Assembly (NCBI GenBank): GCA_037043015.1
Contig: CM073323.1
Location: 26,874,758 to 26,938,757, forward strand
DNA: 64,000 nt
From: Bryum argenteum
Taxonomy: Eukaryota > Streptophyta > Bryopsida > Bryales > Bryaceae
Reading direction: 5' to 3'
Shown here piece by piece: positions 48,401-58,062 of this stretch. Below the pieces are notes generated by a model. It saw only the letters and a list, made by a program, of their open reading frames with translations, searched no databases and was not told where the DNA came from. Each line of letters starts with the position of its first letter. Position 1 is the stretch's first letter. The translations under genes were made by a program, and so were the position numbers.

Positions 48401-48912
48401 TCTAACACAACGAGCACATGCTCAATCAGCAAGATAGCTTGCCCCCCTCCCACCGCGAGCCCTCGAGCTCATCGGCAATTCAAAGCAGTAGACAGAGGCA
48501 TCAGAGCGGACAGCTCCATCAATCTCTGTGACACATTAACCTCCCTCGAGCTCTGCGATAACATTTTACGGAGGACGCCTACTTACAAAGCCTCCGCATC
48601 TGAAACACATTGACAGTGAATGCAGGAATCTCCCACTTCTCTAGAAGTCATTCTACGATTTAGGGTTTTCAAATAACATTCAATCTTAGGAATCAGTATG
48701 ATTTGTGGAATACATACCTTGAAACCTTTGGAGTACAACGCCTCCAACTCCGCCCTAGTCTTGATTGCTTCCCCAGGAGCATATTGATGCTCACTGTAAA
48801 ATTCGGCGAACAAACTAGACTCTGACGTATTGGAACTCACATTTTCCAAAACTTCATCGACGTGCACTCCAGCTCCTACCGTTGCCACCTCATTCTCGAC
48901 CAAATGCTCCAT
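42492..48912 (-). CDS. Unidentified small nuclear-type protein of element 2; intron holds the satellite array
   Basis: On minus, an exon from the ATG at 48912 encodes MEHLVENEVATVGAG... to ALYSKGFK, followed by GTATGT. A second exon (42492-42809) after TTTTTGCAG reads DPLKRHGVHPEVESDADS and ends IAPRRSPRLAAKMQSS before TAG. The phases agree, giving about 170 residues: acidic, then a basic helix with an SPRLAA motif common in chromatin proteins. The intron would be about 5.9 kb and contain the tandem array. Alternatively the 48912 exon is internal (acceptor TTCTAG/GAAGAAG) and belongs to the same gene as the exons at 49862-50503. No known domain. Confidence 0.45.
43140..48380. repeat. Satellite-like tandem array, ~320-bp unit, with a 52-bp palindrome in most units
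   Basis: About 16 units share the words CATCACGAAGTCACGAAGGC, AACCGAGCTCAGCTGGCAGC, GGCAGCGTTGGGATTCAATC and ACGAAACAGACCATCCAGCA, plus a run of six to nine C. Fourteen units carry a palindrome reading GATCGGACAAGTGTCAGACT... with GTCGAC at its centre. Starts are near 43419, 43743, 44067, 44385, 44699, 45020, 45335, 45660, 45977, 46298, 46616, 47199, 47518 and 47837. Copies at 45020, 46298, 47518 and 47837 are perfect over 52 bases. Spacing is 314-325 bases except one 583-base step that contains a unit without the palindrome. Many ORFs here are by-products of repeat phase and are not genes. Confidence 0.93.
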
Positions 48913-49189
48913 TCTTTCTTCTTCCTAGAATGCGCCAACTCTCAAACAACACATCAATATGCAACCCTTCCTGGTATGAAATGAGAGGATCCAATTTTCT
49001 CAGAACACTCTCATCACTATCTGCCAATTCTGTGTAATGCCGCCGAGCGCGATCCCTCCCTACATCGGCGTAGCTAAAAAGAACAAAACGACAATACGCG
49101 GCGGAAGGCGGAGCTGTGCCCAGCAATTCCTGCCGCACCGAACAGCGGCCACATCGGGAATCTTCAGGGGCTCGACCCTGACGGGCCTT

Positions 49190-49535
49190 CTAACGGAGCG
49201 GGCTTCGGCTAACCGGCGCCGGGCTTGCACGTCGCTTCCGCGAGCGGGCTTGATCGTTCGGCGAGCGGGCTTAGATCGATCGGCAAGCGGGCTTGGGTGT
49301 CAGATGTCGGCGAGCGGGCTTGGGTACTGTATCGGCGAGCGGGCTTGGGTACTGTATCGGCGAGCGGGCTTGGGTACTGCTTCCGGCGAGCGGGCTTGGG
49401 TACTGTTTCCTGCGAGCGGGCTTGGGTACTGTTTCCATCGAGCGGGCTTGGGTACTGTTACGGGTGAGCGGGCTTGGGAACTGTATCCTCCGTGCGGGCT
49501 TGGGAACTCGAATCAATGGGTGGGCTTTGGTTCGG
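49190..49535. repeat. Minisatellite, 25-31 bp unit
   Basis: About twelve units of GCGAGCGGGCTTGGGTACTG-type sequence with variable spacers (TATCG, CTTCCG, TTTCCATC). It lies between the minus-strand exons 49862-50029 and 48912. Confidence 0.88.
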
Positions 49536-49861
49536 GTTCGGGTTTTATTACGTAAAAACGTTTATACATTAACTTTAATATCATTGTCATTAGTCACATA
49601 TTCTGAAAGTATGAACATCGTAGGCAAAATTTTGAAATTGAATCCCGCAAGAAGGAGTTATGGACCAGAAACAATGAGACACGGTTTTCACTACAAAATC
49701 TCAATAAAAGATATTCTCAATCTTGCCTCCATATATGTCATGCAATTATATCATGTCAAATGTCCAAACTACATCGAATTGAAGAATGAACTCTCGTTGA
49801 TTGTATACTTAACCAACCCTAGATCCTCCCAGTAAACCAAGAAATAGGGTTTCTCATGTAC

Positions 49862-50503
49862 CTCCTCTAATTCTTCAGCACTTGTCTCAAATCCATCCTT
49901 TTCATCATCTTGTGTATCCAGAGGATAAGAGGCTTCTGCTCTTCCGCCCGTATCCGTGACTCTTTTCTCCTCAAACATTGTTGCTTCATCCTCTGATCCC
50001 TCATCTTCCTCTTCCGATCCTCTGCGACCCTAAAGACAACACATGATAATCTTGATTCATATATGTATCCAGAAATAGTTTGACCTTTACAAATATTCAA
50101 ATAGTTCTAAAATATTCTGCTTCATTACCTCATGTGTAGACTCCACACCTCCATTGTCATCCCCTTCCACGAAATCAAACTCCCTAGACGTCCTAAAATG
50201 CCTTCTACTCCCTTCTTCCTCCTCTGCTTCAGCTTCGTCAATCCCGACACTCTCGGGAATACTGTCGAGGTTGAGCGATCGCATCTTAATAGTCCGCCTA
50301 AACGGCGGTAGCACATCGTCGTCGATTAGAATATCGTACCCGTCCGGCTCCCGATCATCGCCACTACAGCTTCTCCCATCGCGCTTCCGCAAAGCACTAC
50401 GCCTCAGTGCTTTAGAATTTGTGAACTTCGTACCTCCTCTCCGCTTCTTCTTTTTCTGACCTATGTCCTTTCCTCTCTCACTACCGCTAGCGGTCTCGTC
50501 CAT
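49862..50503 (-). CDS. Acidic/basic nuclear-type exons of element 2
   Basis: Exon 1 (50129-50503) starts MDETASGSERGKDIGQKKKK, a Lys/Arg-rich nuclear-signal-like stretch, and continues with Asp/Glu-rich sequence. GTAATG follows. Exon 2 (49862-50029), after GTCTTTAG, reads GRRGSEEEDEGSEDEATMFE and ends SAEELEE before GTACATG. Phases agree (0/0). The downstream partner is uncertain; the 48912 exon is a candidate, making one gene of about 350 residues that crosses the minisatellite. No family recognised. It is transcribed away from the transposase gene. Confidence 0.5.
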
Positions 50504-51033
50504 GCTGCTTGTGTGAAGATAACTTATGAAACGTTGTACCGAACGAGTACTGAAATTCTCACTGCAAATGAAGAGGTTGGACTTCGGTTTTCAACTCCAA
50601 TATATGAGATCCCCGATGCGGCTAAGAAACCCTAATCACCGAACGCGTATTTCCTAACATCCCGCTATGACCGTGTCTGACAATCTATAATAAGTTACAT
50701 TTTAAACCTATCTAAAATCCAACGCATCTAATTATCTGACAAAGACTGCCGCCGTCACTTTACCTTCTACACCTACTTATATTATCGTGGGATCTAATAT
50801 TTTTAATCCAAAGTACTTAATGCAATTATGTCAGTCCAAACATTTTTAGTATTCAAAGTAACGTGCTTCCTAATTTTCATGCTCACGATTAAGAGTTTCA
50901 CATATCTGTACGATTTTTTAATATAAAATTAAGTCTAGTAGGTATTCAATACGTACACAAGAACCGTACACCAATTCTTTATATTTGAACATTCGAAACG
51001 CACCTCAGTCTCTCTTTCTCTGCTTACTTGTTG
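50504..51033. promoter_or_regulatory. Divergent promoter region of element 2
   Basis: These 530 bases separate the start codons of the minus-strand nuclear-type gene and the plus-strand transposase. The stretch is AT-rich with no ORF, and likely drives both. No TATA box could be assigned with confidence. Confidence 0.5.
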
Positions 51034-54000
51034 ATGTTGTCTTCCACGCCTGCGTCTATCATGGCATCCTCCGCTCCCCTACCTCCCGCTCCAAACGTCA
51101 TTGCCATTAGGTCTGAAGACTTAAGTCCCCCTATCTGCATTCCTCCGGGGGTGGATGGAGTGGCAGAAGTCACTCCGTCTTGGCTAGCAATTCGTTTCGG
51201 GTTTGATGAGTCCTCTCTGTGGTTAGAGAAACATGTCTTGGATCCAAACTGTAATCTTGTTCAATACTCCGTCCTTGTCGAACCAGTCGACCTAGAGAGT
51301 AATTGCAAAATGTATAGGCTACAGCCCGGACAGTATCGACTCTATGGCCTAACAGAGTCCGTCATGAACGCCTCCACCGTGCTCCTCACTCCTCGTAGCT
51401 CTTCTACCATATCCACAGTTGTTCCAGTTATTGCTCCTGTCAAGGTCGAACCCGGACTCGAAGTCCCAATCGATATTTCTGATTCATCCGACGATGAACG
51501 AAAAGTGTCCATCCAGTCCCGTCATTTATTATCGGATCTGCCTCCCCCATTGTCTGGTTCTGAATACAGTCTTAGAACCACCCCCGTTTCTCTTCCCACG
51601 TCCAAAGTCGTAAAATCCAAAACCATTCTTTCCTCGCTCCGTAGACTAGGTAGTATGTCTCGCAACAAAACTATACTCAAAAAAATAGATTTCCATTCCA
51701 TTCGTACTCACAACGTTTCTTTCCTGCCCCCCACTTTCAACGGTGATGTCCTCTACATTCTCCCTCCCGTTCTACCAACTACTACGGTCAGGGTAGCCAA
51801 ATCTATGGAAGGGATGGACAAAAGATACGACGGTCATGTGTGGACCAGGACAATGACTACTAACATCAGTAACAACCTCGGTTTGTCATTCCGTTACTCT
51901 AACTGTGCAGGGCATCTTCAATGCCACAATGACAAGTGCGGCTTCTTGCTACGACCTGACCGCAGAGCCCAGGTGAATGAGGTGGAGTTCGAGGGCTTTA
52001 CCAAGGACCCCTTCTTTGTCGGCCACGCGCCTCCTCCTTCTTCAACTCTGGTCTGTAAGATCTGCAAAGAACCTCCCGTTTGTGTTGCACTGTGCCCTTC
52101 TAAAATATTTTACGTCTTCGGAGAGGAGAGTCAAGAGCGTGCTTGTGTGCATATCGGTACCCACGATTATCCTGTCAAGATCGGAGACTACAGATGTGCA
52201 CGTAAAATAATTGATGAGTTAATAGAGGAGCACGTAGAACGTAACCCACAAGCTACCACGTCCAAAATAGTCATGGAGGCCAGCAAGGACTTACTCGGAA
52301 ACTTACTTCTCCGTGAAGAAGGTGACCCTGTAACCTCGAAGCTCACCCTCCAGGAGCTAGAACCTATCTTCGATCAGTGTAAAGAGCTCAACTCTCCCAA
52401 CATTAGAAATCGTATTACCACTTTTAAGCACTTGCGCAGATACGGTGTTCTTGATGGGATCACCAAGCTTCGAGGCCTCAGCAACTGGGCTTACATCCAA
52501 CGTAATCAGTTCCCGCGCCAAGGAGATGAAAGTGACAAAGTGTTCATTTTCAAGATGTCCGAGGTCGGCCCCGGAAGCGGTGTTGACCTTGTTCGTCGTA
52601 TGCAACCCGGAGGCGACCTGTCCCATGCTTGGATGATGTTCGACCACGTCAAGCGTGTCAAGAACTGGACCACCATGGCATGCCACGTTTATGACTCAAA
52701 AATCTGCCGCATTCTAACTATTGCATGCTGTGATTTCCAGTCTGAAGACGGGGATGCTCAAATCGTCTTCTGGAAGAACCTAAACCACGTCATGGGCAGG
52801 AACGGAGTGGAAGCGCCGCAGTTTCAAGGGTTCATGGCCGACAGTGCGCAAGCCAACTGGAACGCTGTACGGATCATTTCCGGCTCCGGAGACCCTAAAG
52901 AGCCTATGGAAGGCCGCGAGCGGACTTGCTACTTCCATTGGACGCAATCCCTAGAGAAACACACCAAACAATACATCGTGCACGAGCTACAGGATCAACA
53001 TCGTCATCTTTGTAAGCAATACAAAGATGCACGCACCATGGCTGAGGCGGAGACAAGATACTGGGCGATCCGAGCGTGGTGGGCATCGGCGCAGGCCACC
53101 TCCGAAGTTGGATTAGGTCACCTCGAACACTGGCTTGCATTCTGGCATTTCCGATATCGGCAGTGGGGTGGCTTCATGGAATTGGTGAGTCCACAGTCAC
53201 TGTAGCAATTATGTACAAGTGAATTGATGTCTCGTAAATCTTTAAAATATATTTACTTTTTAGTATAGAATATTATGCTTTTTTAATCTTTTTCAGTAAC
53301 AGTTTTTTCATAAAAAATTTAAAATTGTTCTATTTTAAGATCAGACTTGCTGTGACGCAAGTCTAAACCGCTCTGGATATCGTGATCAACTTTTTTTGTT
53401 ATTAAGTCATAAGTCTTTGCACCTTGCAGGAAAATAAATATTCAGCACAGGAGTTGGCGGAGATGCCTTCATGTAACCTCGCAGAATCTATCCATAACAA
53501 ATGGTTGCAAGCGTCCGGCAACAAAGGTGGAGACTTGTACGTTGCAGTTGTTGATGATTATGTTCGTGCTTTCCTTCAAGTAGTAGGTTACCACGACTTC
53601 AACGGAGGTGGCAAGGGTGGTAGTGGACCAACATCCGAAGAATTGTTACTTCGTGTTGCCCATAAAGCTCAACGAACCGGTGATCCATCATGCCTCACAA
53701 AGGCAGTTGCTGACTATCCAGGAGCTGAAAATATTTGTACCCGCGACGCCCACCTTGAGGGGGCCGAGGTGTTCGGATCCAAGAAACGTAAGGCTGATGT
53801 TCCAATTGGAGCTGATGATGAAACGCATAGACCCGACACCGTGAGCTATTCACGTCCCCGAATTGGGAGAAGGGTTACCCGAGCTTGTGCTGAAAATCTG
53901 AGTACTATCCATGAAGAGGATGAAGTTGAGGAGCTACCGACAATACCATCCACTTTTGCTGGACCTAGTATTGAACGTGTGACCGCTGTTCAGGAGACAA

Positions 54001-54863
54001 AAGTAGACGAGAGGTTGTGGCACATTGCTCGTTTGAGGGAGAATTCCGCCAAGGCTTGTTGGGGTATCATGCGTAAGAGTAAAAAAAGATGTGACTCACG
54101 AATTATTCAGAAGGGGAAGGCGACCGCAGCTCCAACTTACACCGGAGTATCGCAACGCCCTCAAGAGGGGCCAAGAAAAATTGATCAGTTCTTTTTTTGC
54201 GCGGATGATATTGACAGGTGTGTGAAGGGTCATCGTCGCAAGTGGATTGAGCCATTCTCTCTAAGCCAGGACAGACCCCCTATTCCTTCAATATGGCCTG
54301 TAAAGATAGGGACTAACCTCACACGTGATGAAATGGAGGCGTTAGAGAATGCGGGCTTTCGATTACCACAAAAAGAACAGCTTCCTACGAATCGCACTTT
54401 CAATAATGGTGCCCCACCAAGAGACTTGTCGCATATTCCAGTCCCGGAGAAGCCGGACGTGTACCCAAGGTCAAGAAGATCAAAGAACATGAAACGCATT
54501 CCAGCTATGACTTCAAAGCACATGAAGAATATTGAGTCTGCCACCTCAATGCAGGCCAAAATTCTAAGGGTGACCATGATCCCGCAGCCTGGTTTTGGGT
54601 GTATCGTTGACTTGGAGTCGGATGCAGTTTATAGACTTTCAATTAGTAAATTTCCGGATTGCTCATGCCCAGTGTTCAAGAAAACCATTTCTACGTTAGG
54701 AAGAAGAGATCCATATCGACCGTGCAAGCACCTGTACTTCATCACGGTATTGGTTTGCAAATTTGATCCGGATGCAGACCTATTCATCCACGCGGCCACT
54801 CTTAGTTTCAACGAGGTGAAGAAGATTCTGGAGGGAGGAATCCTAGATCATGCTACAGATTAG
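51034..54863 (+). CDS. Mutator-like transposase with SWIM zinc finger (two exons)
   Basis: Exons 51034-53184 and 53430-54863 join in phase (GAATTG/GTGAGT ... CTTGCAG/GAAAAT) for 1,194 residues. The N-terminal ~250 residues are low-complexity. A Cys/His region follows (YSNCAGHLQCHNDKCGF ... CKICKEPPV ... RACVHIGTHDYPVK), like the zinc/FLYWCH-type N-terminus of MULE enzymes. The transposase core has FDHVKRVKNW, GFMADSAQANWNAV (second Asp) and CYFHWTQSLEKH (C..H block). Exon 2 opens with NKYSAQELAEMPSCNLAESI, like the asparagine-rich post-core block of MULEs. Near the C-terminus SKFPDCSCPVF...RPCKHLYF is a SWIM finger (CxC...CxH). The frame is open throughout, so this gene may be functional. It is the likely mobiliser of element 2. 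Confidence 0.85.
53341..53365. repeat. Palindrome related to the array, inside the transposase intron
   Basis: AGACTTGC and GCAAGTCT arms flank TGTGAC. The array palindromes have the same arms around GTCGAC, with the same overall spacing. It occurs once, in the 245-bp intron 53185-53429. Confidence 0.7.
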
Positions 54864-55310
54864 AATACCTTATATCTCCTCATCTACGTACGCTATATGT
54901 TAGTCTTATGATTGGGTGCTCCTCACTGTATGTAATATTTCTTCACAACTTATTTAAAATTATTATACCAGAGCCTACATGTACAACAAACCTTGCCAAT
55001 TTGTCTATTCACTTAGAAATATTACCTTGCAAAGCTCTTCACATTTAAAAATTTGAGATTTACTGTCGAGTTTTGTAGCTCAAGTCTCACAAAATTCAGG
55101 GAATTTAAGCCTTATTTCCACGGGTTTGGGTCACGAAATCCACGGTTATAAGTCTAGAATATTCGAATATTCTTGAGAATATTCGAAAGATATTCCCAAA
55201 ATCTTTTTTAAAAACTATTTTTAGAAATATTTTTACTAAAAATACAAGTTAAGCCTTTAAAATTTTAAATCTTACCGCTCACCGCTCAACGCTCACACGG
55301 TAGCAATGTC
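54864..55310. other. Right end of element 2
   Basis: Holds the transposase 3' region and the right inverted terminal repeat (55274-55310), which reads CCGCTCACCGCTCAACGCTC on plus. Interrupted AT-rich palindromic words (AATATTCGAATATTC) occur near 55157. Confidence 0.7.
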
Positions 55311-55690
55311 CAGTAAGTGAGTAAGGGGCTAATTCTTCATATCAAATGAAATATGTCATTAATTATTTTTTCAGCCATATATCGTGCTTCCTTAAATTAT
55401 TATTTACATGTTTGACTTTGATCGAATTGAGAAGGAAGAAATTATTGATGAGAATCAAAGTGATAGTCCATTATCTAGGGATTGAGTGGTTGATGTAAGG
55501 TCAATCAACCTCTTCTTGTGAGTTTGAGGAGTTCATCGGCTAAGTATAAAATCATTGAACAAGTTTTGTTTTGTGATGTATGAAATTTATTCAAAATAGT
55601 ATTCAAAATGTATTTTGCCATTCTTTGTGTGTTTATTGAGTATTTAAGATTAGACAAGTTGTAAATGATATAGTAAGGCATGGGGCCGCT
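55311..55690. repeat. Duplicated segment, copy A, piece 4
   Basis: Starts with the second CAGTAAGTGAG and continues TAAGGGGCTAATTCTTCATA, matching copy B from 59869. The homology fades near 55690 (TAGTAAGGCATGG compared with TAGTAAGGGCTGG). Confidence 0.88.
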
Positions 55691-56760
55691 AAAAATCTCT
55701 CCATGTTGAACTTACTTGCTTTTCAAATTGTTCGTCTTTTGGAGATAGTGTATTTTATCTCCATAAGGTGTTCTTTATTTTAGAGAAGGATGACAAATTG
55801 AGCCGAGCCAAAAGTTACCCCAAATTAAATAGAGTTCTTCTCATGTTCCTTGCACATTTACTGAACAAATTAAACTCATAGGCATGAAATTTATCATGTT
55901 ATATGTTTGTGACACTTGCTTACCTCCAGAGTTTCAAAGTGCTTAAATGGTTTGGTTTGCCTTTGATCAAGTTCCCATATACTTGAATGACGTTGGCCAA
56001 TGAAGTTGAACCCTTTTGCAAATTATAATGTTGTTTTCAAGAGAAATTTACTCCTGAAGTCCAAACAATTACACTAAGAGCACGTTGAAATTTAGTGAGA
56101 ACTACAACATATTTCTTCTTACACTTAAAACTTTCCCAACGTCGAATTAATCAAAAATTCATGAAAAGTTAAAGCTTTACTATTATTTCAAACTCTTCTC
56201 AAATCTTTTTTTACATGTGTATAAGAAATATTGATGTATGTTTTGACCCTCTCTTCTCTTTTCTTTTTCCCCTTATACTAACAACAATTTTCTAATTGAC
56301 GTCTTTATCCTCAAAAAACGACATTCTATATGAATTTTAGTTATTGAAACTTCACATTGGAGGATTTGAGTATTTTCATATTTCAAGGAGCCCCACAATT
56401 TACATTTTACTATTTGATTAATACTTTGTCCACACATGCAACCATGGGGAGCCTCCAATGTGTTACCTCTAATTGAAGTGCTTTCGGTCTGCAAGTAGTT
56501 AAGTGTAGCATAATAACTGCCTATTCTTGGTTGGAGCATTGACTTAAAAGTGGCCATAACATGACTTACTCTAAAACTGTGCAAAACTCATTCGAACAAA
56601 TTCTTCATGAAGTGATCTCAGAAATTTTGGGGGGAGGGGGGGCTAAGGCCAAGGCCTTCTACGGCCCACATTCACCCTCATCCGCCCTCATATGCTGAAT
56701 TCATTTTGCAAAAACCTACAATGCCTTTGAAAAAAATAAAATAAAATAAAATTGGCATAC
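55691..56760. other. Gene-free AT-rich stretch
   Basis: No protein-like ORF or repeat with the rest of the window was found, apart from a short match near 56606 (TTCATGAAGTGATCT) to 5371-5395. A G-rich run lies near 56630-56643. Confidence 0.45.
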
Positions 56761-56992
56761 CTTGTTTATTTGTTGCCTTTGCAAACTCCTCATCCATCTC
56801 TCCCCTCAAAGCAATCAAGGTTTCTACTTCAAAGTCCCTCCACTTGGTTTTCATATCTTCCTCATCATCCATGTCTTCAAGATTTATAATGGTAGTTCTT
56901 GCTTTCTTGGTGAGAGATTTCTCCTTTGGTGGACGTCCTCTCTTCTTGGAGGAAGATCTTGATGTCTTTCCTTCTTCTTGCTCCACCTCCAA
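56761..56992 (-). pseudogene. Orphan exon with AT-hook and trihelix-like segment
   Basis: On minus the exon reads ...SKKRGRPPKEKS (an AT-hook-like basic patch around GRP), an acidic stretch, then TKWRDFEVETLIALRGEMDE, resembling the start of a trihelix/Myb-SANT-like domain (W...E...LI..R.EMD). It ends at CAAG/GTATGCC, a good donor. No following exon could be found before 55690, and there is no ATG between the preceding stop and the exon. It is probably a captured or truncated gene piece; the limits are approximate. Confidence 0.4.
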
Positions 56993-57000
56993 AATCTCCT

Positions 57001-58062
57001 TTCCTCTTAAAAACTGACTATAAGGGATTTAAGTTCCAATCTCCTCTAACTCTCTCTCACTACAAGGGAGTTTTTGATTAGGAGGTGAAGAGAGGGAGAG
57101 TGATCATTCTACTAAGATGAGAAGAAAAGAGATTTGGAACATGCTGAAATTGCAATGGAGGGATTTCAGCAGGCACATGGTTTGGAGGCATTGAAAATCT
57201 CATCACTCTGAACTTTGGGACCAACACTGTTCTACAGAAATCCTAATTTCCCCATCTGCACCATACCTCTCCATTGATGTAGAAATTGCAATTTTTTTTT
57301 TGCGAAAACCAGCAAAAAACTGTGCATACTCAAAAAACTGTATGGAGAGAGACAAAGAAGATAGGAGAAAAAATTCTCTTTATTCCTTTCTCTACAGTCC
57401 AACGGTCTTAAAAAGCTAAGTAAAAGAATTCTATCCCAACGGTCTACAGTAACGTCAAAAAAATCAGGAGAAAAAAATTTCTAAAAAAAAAAAAATCAGC
57501 CAATGGTTGATCTTCAAACTAACGGCTCCCTTGATTTCTGCTAAGTCGAGCATTTTGCCTCGACTCAACGGAAAACCCGTTGGACCATATCAGATTATCC
57601 ATTTGGCTGATTTTAGTACTTTTGGGAACCTCAAAGTTAATGATCATTCTTTCTTTTCAGGGTAGTGTAAAGCCAAGTGGGACCAAGTGGACTTTTCTCT
57701 CCAATCACAGATTTTAGAGGGCCGTGGTCAATCTTCATGGTCCATGGTGTAAAGGGACCCTTAGTTTTTCTTCAAACCCCTCCCGCCTTTAAGGGATATA
57801 TATTATTTTCTGCTGAAGTTTTCAGAATTTAGATATGAACCTACGTGGGCAACTTCGCATGAGACTGATATTAGATATCACTTTACACTTTTACAGTAAA
57901 CAAAGTAGATGTTGACACAGGATTGAGCATAAGAGAGCGGTGCACTCAAGAATTCAACAACTACTTATTTTTCAACTGATAATACACTGATTGCCTCTGG
58001 AAAGAAAGGAGGAAGAAAGAAATGTTTTTAAAAATCAAGAACTCCACCGTGACACAGCCCAT
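57001..58062. other. Gene-free stretch left of copy B
   Basis: AT-rich with A runs (57485-57500). No ORF worth calling. Confidence 0.45.

Larger units (their letters stand above)
34243..55310. mobile_element. Giant Mutator-like element (element 2), 21.1 kb, carrying a ParB-methyltransferase gene
   Basis: The 11-bp CAGTAAGTGAG at 34232-34242 is repeated at 55311-55321, within the 8-11 bp range typical of MULEs. A 24-bp core starting TGTGAGCGTTGAGCGG (34257 on; inverse at 55274-55297) forms the inverted ends; the outermost 13-14 bases differ. Copy B has the uninterrupted sequence at 59862-59880. Cargo: a SWIM-finger transposase (51034-54863, plus), and on minus a ParB-like/DNA methyltransferase gene and acidic/basic nuclear-type exons. 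A 5.2-kb palindrome-bearing satellite array also lies inside. A 2.8-kb LTR element is nested. This copy looks partly decayed, but the transposase is open. Confidence 0.85.

Noticed and set aside
34243..55310. Bacterial or phage contamination suggested by the ParB-methylase fusion
   Set aside because: The gene has nine GT-AG introns with consistent phase, lies inside a eukaryotic MULE and is hit by a plant-type LTR element.
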